From positions 1 to 10,772 of the forward strand of contig URIN01000025.1 in NCBI GenBank assembly GCA_900547915.1: DNA of 10,772 nucleotides. Reading direction: 5' to 3'. Source of the DNA: an uncultured Clostridium sp. GTDB taxonomy: Bacteria; Bacillota; Clostridia; Oscillospirales; Acutalibacteraceae. Below, one piece after another: positions 6,069 through 10,772 of the stretch. Each line of letters opens with the position of its first letter. Within the stretch, counting starts at the first letter, position 1. A program made the position numbers and the translations under genes. The notes beneath the pieces were generated by a model. The model searched no databases, was not told the origin of the DNA, and saw only the letters and a list, made by a program, of their open reading frames with translations.

Positions 6069-9000
6069 TTATCTAATTACTGCATTAGTTGCAACATCAG
6101 AATAAGTATAATACTCATTGCCCGCTTTGTCAACATAAATTGCATAAGCAACAACTGTAGCATTCGGATAAGAAAAATCTGTGTTGAAACTTACAGTAAA
6201 CTGATTACCGTTTTGATCTGCATTTGTATAGTTAGAGGATGAAAGGTTGAAAATCTGATTTGCGGTACTTATATCGGCAAGACTTAAATCTGTATTCGTA
6301 GGATCGAGTCTGTCAAGAACAAACCCGTATGACTGAATTGTTACATCTTCCGGCAATGCAAACGAACCTACAAGATATACTTTTCCTGCATCACTATCTA
6401 CTATCGGAGCAGCAAGATCAACACTTGCAGTCTGATCATCGATAGATGTCAAGGCTTTTACTGTTATATCTCTGCAGGCATAGAAGCTATATTCTGAGCC
6501 ATAGCAAAGAGCTTTGCCGTTTTCATTGTTTACATAAGCAACAGCATTATCTGCAGCAAGTGTAACAAGTTCATTATATGAAGCATGCTGAATATCGATC
6601 TGGTCACCGTTTTCATCAACAAGAGTGATTGCATAATCAGTAGGTGATACACTGTTGAAATCAACAAGTATATTCATATTACCATTAACTGTTATCTGTG
6701 CTCTTGAACCTGAACCAAGCGGTGTCATATCTTCACGGTTATAGAATGTACCTACCTCATAGAACGGAATATTGTAATAAGTATTCAAATTTGTGGCCTT
6801 CAGTCTTGTGCCATCCTTTGCATACTGAATATCAATAACCTTATCTGTGGCAACTCCGTCAAGTGAAAGATAGAAAGTTACTTTACGAAGATCTGCCTGA
6901 GAAGTTGAGCCTGCTGAAGTATAAACTTCTGTATTACCTCTAACAGTAAAAGTATAGTTTGTATCAAAATACTGATATTTGTTGTTGACATCGGGTTCAA
7001 GGTTATTGGTATAAACATAGGTTACCCAAGCACATTTTTCACCTGAATCAACCGGGTTATCAAGAGTAACTGTATCACCATAATGGAATTCAGTTGCAGA
7101 AGCCTTGTCAGATGTAAGACTGAATGTGCCGTCTCCGTCATCTACTACCCAATACTCGTTATCATCAACATCAACAACAAGAATTGTGTAAGGAATCCAG
7201 TTTTCAGTTAATGCGGTTCCGAGAACAGCATTATAGTTATCATAATCATATCCGGTATAAACCTTATCATTGACCTCTACCGGAGATTCAACAATAACAC
7301 CCTGAACAGCGCTCTGAACAGCTGTAACATTATAAGCATCTGCATTAAGTGTGCTTACTTTATAAAGATTAGCCTCATAAACACTTTCGTCTGTTATACC
7401 ATTTCTAAGTGCTTCAACAGCAGATATAATCAACTGAGTCTGCTGGTCAACTGCTTCCTGAAGAGTATCAGGAACGGTTGCCTGTTCTTGAGATGTATAA
7501 TTATAATATCTGATTTCAGTAATGTTTACATTAGCCTGTTCAAGTGCGGAAGTTGTAAACTTAGTAGAACCATCAGCTGCAGCTGCAAGAAGTGCTTCCA
7601 TATCTGCCTTTGCTTCATTGAACTGTGTCCAATCTGCCTGTGTATACATAGCCTGACCGCATACATCACAATACATATTGCCGTCTTCATCTACGCATTT
7701 TTCAATCTCATTCAAGTCACAGCGTGAACAGGTTACTGTATGATATGCACCGTCATTGTTTGGCGTATAGGTACGATCGTGGCCAAGAGGTTCTTCTGTG
7801 TAACTAATTTCACGACCGCAAACTGAGCAAATAGCAGTAACTTCGCCTCCATCCTCACATGTAGCGTGATGGCTGCCTTCCTGCTCAATATAGTTATGAG
7901 CATCAGAAGATGTATTAATTTGAAGTGCGCCCATAGCTGTGTTAAGATTATTGTATCTGCTCTGTACTTCAGATGTGATTGCAGCACTTGTCATTGCAGA
8001 GTAGTTGAGATCTGCCTGAGCAGCAGCAAGAGCATCACTGAACGGTGCCCATGTTTCAGGAGTGTAGCAGTTGAATGCATTATTCTGATACTTAGCAACA
8101 ATATCAGCAGCCTGATCTACAAGTTCAATCAGATCTGAAATATCAATAACTGTAACAGTCTGCTTAACATCTGTATTTGTACGATTTCTTGTTTGGAAAC
8201 CATCCCAACCGCCGGCATTTACACCGAAATACTCAACAAGATCAGGTGTTGTAAATGTAGCTGAGTTGATTCCAAGATCACCTACTGTTACTGTAGTTTC
8301 ACCGAGAACTCTTGTTCCGTCAGTAGCAGCCGGAATATTGACATAGTCATTACCTGCAGACACGCTGCTTGTAGGTTTCATAAGTAAATCATGATATGAA
8401 GAATATGCGCCTGTAGAACCCTGAATTGCGGCTCCGCCTTCCTTCCAGCGAACAGACATCGTGCCATTACCGAAATCTACGGTATCCTGGCTAAAAGCGC
8501 CAAAGCCGAGTGAATGTAACTGTGCACCTCTGTTCTGAGTCCAGCTATACCAATGGTTATTTACAGAAATATCATATTCTGTAACATATGAAGAACTTCC
8601 GGAAACTGTTTTGAAATAAGTGATATTTGTAATCTGTCCACTGAGATATGTTTTAATATTATCTGCGGAATAACCGTTAGTTGTACCAGTTGTCTGTGAT
8701 ACAACAGTTCCGTCTTCAAGACCTGTAAATGCGGTCTTGAGTTCAAGGAGAGCATTGGCAATATTTGTAATAAGTTCTGTATACTCAGATATAACTGTTG
8801 CCTGATCAGTAAAGTCTGATTTGTCAAGATTTGTCATGGCATGGGTTGCTTCTGCAACTTTATCCATAACATTGGTATAGTTAGAAAACTTATAGCCGTC
8901 TATGCCCTGAGCATAAGCCATTGCGCTGTTGTAGCTGAGCTGAGTACCAAGAATAGGCACTACTGCATCATGGCTAAGTCGAAGGTCTGCCATAGCATCT

Positions 9001-10577
9001 TTAACATCACTGAGGATTGTGTTGTAGATTGCTTCATCCTCTTCTGTGTCTTTTAGGGTAATACCTGAAGTATAACTACCATTGTTATAGTATTTCAGTG
9101 CAGCATTTATTTTGTCAGTTAATGCACTGTAAGTATCTGCAATATAATAACCCTGAGTAAGACCATAGTACTGCTGGAAGTATGTTTGAAGTTCGCTGTC
9201 GTTAACATAGCCTTCTGCCTTAAGATTGCCATATGCATTTACTAAATTCGAATTCGTGGAAGTAACATCACTGAAACGATATGTTTTATTAGCGATATAA
9301 TTTATAGCAGCAGTAGCTATATCATAATTTCTCTTGAAAAGAATGAAAGATGTTTCTTCATAATATCCATCTGTATTTCCGCTTTCAGCAAGAGGAGTAT
9401 AAGCAGCATAGTTGCTTGCAAGCTGCATATAGCTATCCATATTCACCTTAGTGGTAAGGGCTTTTTTAGCTGAGTTAACTCCTGAGAGTGCAGATGAAAT
9501 TGCACTGGTTAAGGTATTAACTTCTGCCGCTACGTCAGTTCCTTTGATATAAGACTGCGGATCAACACTCATAGCCTTGTCAATAGCTTTAAGGTAATTA
9601 GCTGTAAGATTATATGAATAATCACAGATATCATTAGGAATAGCATTAACAGCATCAATGATTGCCGCATAATTAATTACATAAATATCGGCAGTCTGAG
9701 TGAATGTGCCGGAATTGCGTTCCTCGTTGTAAGTAAGCCATTCCTGAGTAGGATAATGAAGCACATAACTATCACCAAATGTGCTAGAATCGCCAGTCCA
9801 ATAAAGTGTATTTGAATATCTGTCCGGATTATCATTGCTTGCATTTGTATGTGAAAGGAAATCTGAATTATCAGTATAACCTACATAGGACTCAGTTGCT
9901 GTCTGATAACCGGGAGTATTGCTAAGTCCATGCCAATTCTTTACAAGAGCGAATGGAGTTGTAGTCGGTCTCATGCTTCTTGTACCGGAAACGCCAGTAC
10001 CTGTTCTTCTTGCAGTATACATTGATACAGGGAAGCCCATTGCCGAGCCACTGCCGTCATAAAGAAGAACGGTAGTTCCGTACTGCACGCCAGCTCTGGT
10101 ATAAGTCTGCAATGTATCACTGTCTCTCAAGTCTGCATCAGCGTAAGCTGCTGTATCACCTACACCGTAAGCATAAAGAACATTTGACATCTGGTCTCCG
10201 TCAACGAGTCCAAGGCTAGTATAGGAACCATCAGCAGCTGCTGTAGCAGTTGCCTGATATGGAGTCCAAGCCTTCATTGCATTGAACTGAGTTTCAAGAT
10301 TGTTGTAAGCGGCATCAACTTCGTCAGCAGATCTGACACCGGCAGTTACAAGAAAATATGTAACATAGCCGTCATACCAAGCCTCATAAGAATTTGCAAG
10401 GTTGGTATAAGGAGTTCCGCTTTCAATCCTTGTTTCATACTGGTCCAAAAGATTTTTAAGGTCTTCTGCTGAATGTTCAGCTGCGTAAGAACTGAACGGC
10501 ATTGCAGCAAAAGTAGTCAAAACCATAACAGCCGCAAGGAATGTAGCAAGAAGACGTTTGGACTTTTTAGTTTTCAT
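6069..10577 (-). CDS. Giant secreted multidomain protein with FIVAR-like helical modules and a Cys-pair (zinc-ribbon-like) segment
   Basis: A 1502-residue exported protein with no recognisable enzyme motif. It has a classical signal peptide (basic MKTKKSKR, hydrophobic core 9-25, cleavage near SYA-A at 30-33). Segments in order: a helical FIVAR-like module (33-104); a beta-rich domain (~155-300); helical stretches (~300-490 and ~540-620); a second beta-rich domain (~625-808); a clear FIVAR-like module (~810-886, with WAPFSDALAAAQADL); a Cys-pair segment (~896-977); another helical module (~978-1060); and several beta domains to the end, the last (~1385-1500) ending in AIYVDKAGNEYYTYSD. Both large beta-rich domains run into their helices through similar joins (IYVINYAAIIDAV and VTVIDISDLIELV). 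No LPXTG sortase signal, dockerin, S-layer-homology repeats or C-terminal membrane helix is seen, so it is probably released or held on the surface without a covalent link. The start has a perfect AAGGAGGT six bases upstream (10584-10591). Adhesion or carbohydrate/mucin binding is an inference from FIVAR proteins only. Confidence 0.88.
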   Translation of the reverse strand: MKTKKSKRLLATFLAAVMVLTTFAAMPFSSYAAEHSAEDLKNLLDQYETRIESGTPYTNLANSYEAWYDGYVTYFLVTAGVRSADEVDAAYNNLETQFNAMKAWTPYQATATAAADGSYTSLGLVDGDQMSNVLYAYGVGDTAAYADADLRDSDTLQTYTRAGVQYGTTVLLYDGSGSAMGFPVSMYTARRTGTGVSGTRSMRPTTTPFALVKNWHGLSNTPGYQTATESYVGYTDNSDFLSHTNASNDNPDRYSNTLYWTGDSSTFGDSYVLHYPTQEWLTYNEERNSGTFTQTADIYVINYAAIIDAVNAIPNDICDYSYNLTANYLKAIDKAMSVDPQSYIKGTDVAAEVNTLTSAISSALSGVNSAKKALTTKVNMDSYMQLASNYAAYTPLAESGNTDGYYEETSFILFKRNYDIATAAINYIANKTYRFSDVTSTNSNLVNAYGNLKAEGYVNDSELQTYFQQYYGLTQGYYIADTYSALTDKINAALKYYNNGSYTSGITLKDTEEDEAIYNTILSDVKDAMADLRLSHDAVVPILGTQLSYNSAMAYAQGIDGYKFSNYTNVMDKVAEATHAMTNLDKSDFTDQATVISEYTELITNIANALLELKTAFTGLEDGTVVSQTTGTTNGYSADNIKTYLSGQITNITYFKTVSGSSSYVTEYDISVNNHWYSWTQNRGAQLHSLGFGAFSQDTVDFGNGTMSVRWKEGGAAIQGSTGAYSSYHDLLMKPTSSVSAGNDYVNIPAATDGTRVLGETTVTVGDLGINSATFTTPDLVEYFGVNAGGWDGFQTRNRTNTDVKQTVTVIDISDLIELVDQAADIVAKYQNNAFNCYTPETWAPFSDALAAAQADLNYSAMTSAAITSEVQSRYNNLNTAMGALQINTSSDAHNYIEQEGSHHATCEDGGEVTAICSVCGREISYTEEPLGHDRTYTPNNDGAYHTVTCSRCDLNEIEKCVDEDGNMYCDVCGQAMYTQADWTQFNEAKADMEALLAAAADGSTKFTTSALEQANVNITEIRYYNYTSQEQATVPDTLQEAVDQQTQLIISAVEALRNGITDESVYEANLYKVSTLNADAYNVTAVQSAVQGVIVESPVEVNDKVYTGYDYDNYNAVLGTALTENWIPYTILVVDVDDNEYWVVDDGDGTFSLTSDKASATEFHYGDTVTLDNPVDSGEKCAWVTYVYTNNLEPDVNNKYQYFDTNYTFTVRGNTEVYTSAGSTSQADLRKVTFYLSLDGVATDKVIDIQYAKDGTRLKATNLNTYYNIPFYEVGTFYNREDMTPLGSGSRAQITVNGNMNILVDFNSVSPTDYAITLVDENGDQIDIQHASYNELVTLAADNAVAYVNNENGKALCYGSEYSFYACRDITVKALTSIDDQTASVDLAAPIVDSDAGKVYLVGSFALPEDVTIQSYGFVLDRLDPTNTDLSLADISTANQIFNLSSSNYTNADQNGNQFTVSFNTDFSYPNATVVAYAIYVDKAGNEYYTYSDVATNAVIR
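7647..7892 (-). other. Cys-pair, zinc-ribbon-like segment inside the giant protein
   Basis: Residues ~896-977 carry three Cys-x-x-Cys pairs (C917/C920, C950/C953, C970/C973), extra C907 and C961, and a GH motif (G932-H933) plus H946 placed between pairs. This resembles the short 'CxxCG ... GH ... G.H..xC..C' segments found repeatedly in Clostridia surface proteins. Metal binding is likely by pattern, but disulfides cannot be excluded outside the cell. Confidence 0.6.
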
Positions 10578-10619
10578 TGAATTACCTCCTTAAAATGTGC
10601 CTCCGGACAATAAAAGCAG

Positions 10620-10648
10620 TTTAATCTGACCTCTTATGCTTTAATCTG
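10620..10648. repeat. Two TTTAATCTG direct repeats 20 bases apart, upstream of the giant gene
   Basis: The nine-base sequence TTTAATCTG occurs at 10620-10628 and again at 10640-10648, a start-to-start spacing of exactly 20 bases (about two helical turns). It lies in the untranslated leader or promoter region. Such placement suits a regulator binding one face of the DNA, but chance repeats in AT-rich DNA remain possible. Confidence 0.4.
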
Positions 10649-10678
10649 TTACTATTTGCCGGGTGACATTTAATTCAA
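10649..10678 (-). promoter_or_regulatory. Possible promoter of the giant-protein operon
   Basis: On the minus strand, TTGAAT (10673-10678), an 18-base spacer and TAGTAA (10649-10654) give a plausible but weak sigma-A promoter. It predicts a start near 10642 and a leader of about 65 bases. The -10 is poor, so an activator or another promoter beyond the breakpoint is possible. Confidence 0.35.
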
Positions 10679-10699
10679 CAGGGTACAATATCCCTATTG
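10676..10699. repeat. Imperfect inverted repeat overlapping the putative -35
   Basis: CAACAGGG (10676-10683) and CCCTATTG (10692-10699) are inverted copies with one mismatch around eight bases; the mismatch would be a G-U pair in RNA. It overlaps the possible -35 box of the giant-protein operon and could be an operator. No regulator is identified. Confidence 0.35.
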
Positions 10700-10726
10700 A
10701 AAAGCATTCTACAGGACAAATAATAC

Positions 10727-10772
10727 CTGTCTCTTATACACATCTCCGAGCCCACGAGACGGACTCCTATCT
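10727..10772 (-). other. Nextera (Tn5) read-2 adapter with i7 index
   Basis: Not genomic. 10727-10745 is the Tn5 mosaic end in reverse orientation, followed by the Nextera read-2 linker to 10760. Bases 10761-10768 (GGACTCCT) fall exactly where the i7 index lies and match, from memory, the Nextera index N705. ATCT after it begins the P7 flow-cell sequence. The genomic insert ends at 10726. Confidence 0.97.

Noticed and set aside
7488..9056. Several 70-90 codon frames on the plus strand and in other minus-strand frames (for example 7488-7727, 7866-8138, 8561-8827, 8841-9056)
   Set aside because: They overlap the giant gene, have no plausible ribosome binding site context or recognisable protein features, and are shadows of its long frame.
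26..10726. Search by eye for CRISPR arrays, tRNA genes, insertion sequences, att sites or phage genes
   Set aside because: No regularly spaced repeats, cloverleaf sequences, transposase motifs or terminal inverted repeats were seen. The Tn5 mosaic ends at the edges are library adapters, not a resident transposon.

Overview
The window looks like a piece of a gut-type Clostridia genome, probably Oscillospiraceae/Ruminococcaceae-like. The reasons are moderate AT-richness, strong AGGAGG-type ribosome binding sites, a type A RNase P RNA, Gram-positive envelope proteins (an LCP protein and a giant FIVAR-type secreted protein), and many rho-independent terminators. Genus cannot be fixed from the sequence alone. 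Both ends carry Illumina Nextera (Tn5) adapter sequence (1-25 and 10727-10772, the latter with an eight-base index). The genomic insert is therefore only 26-10726, and both ends are tagmentation breakpoints.

Layout, left to right. (1) 26-342 (+): C-terminal end of a TetR-family regulator, cut by the left breakpoint. (2) 405-2021 (+): an FGGY-family sugar kinase, xylulokinase-like. (3) A shared bidirectional terminator at 2059-2087. (4) On the minus strand, in transcription order: rnpB (4353-4021), a class II aldolase of IolJ type (3998-3156) and an IolC-type PfkB kinase (3127-2111). No terminator lies between rnpB and the aldolase, so the two sugar genes may be read from the strong rnpB promoter. 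(5) 4452-5768 (+): an LCP (LytR-CpsA-Psr) cell-wall glycopolymer transferase, divergent from rnpB, with its own promoter and terminator. (6) On the minus strand from the right edge: a 1502-residue secreted multidomain protein (10577-6069), followed 17 bases later by a 48-codon gene (6051-5905) with a very strong Shine-Dalgarno sequence, then a terminator at 5869-5900.

How the parts fit. IolC phosphorylates 5-dehydro-2-deoxy-gluconate and IolJ cleaves the product, so the pair forms the lower end of myo-inositol breakdown. The upstream inositol enzymes are not in the window and the FGGY kinase is not a standard part of that route, so the true substrate is open. The LCP protein and the giant secreted protein both belong to the cell envelope.

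The part most worth a second look is the giant secreted protein plus its coupled small gene. The peptide has no signal sequence. It has a YxxPxI motif near its N-terminus and a Gly/Asp-rich second half. I do not recognise a described function for it.
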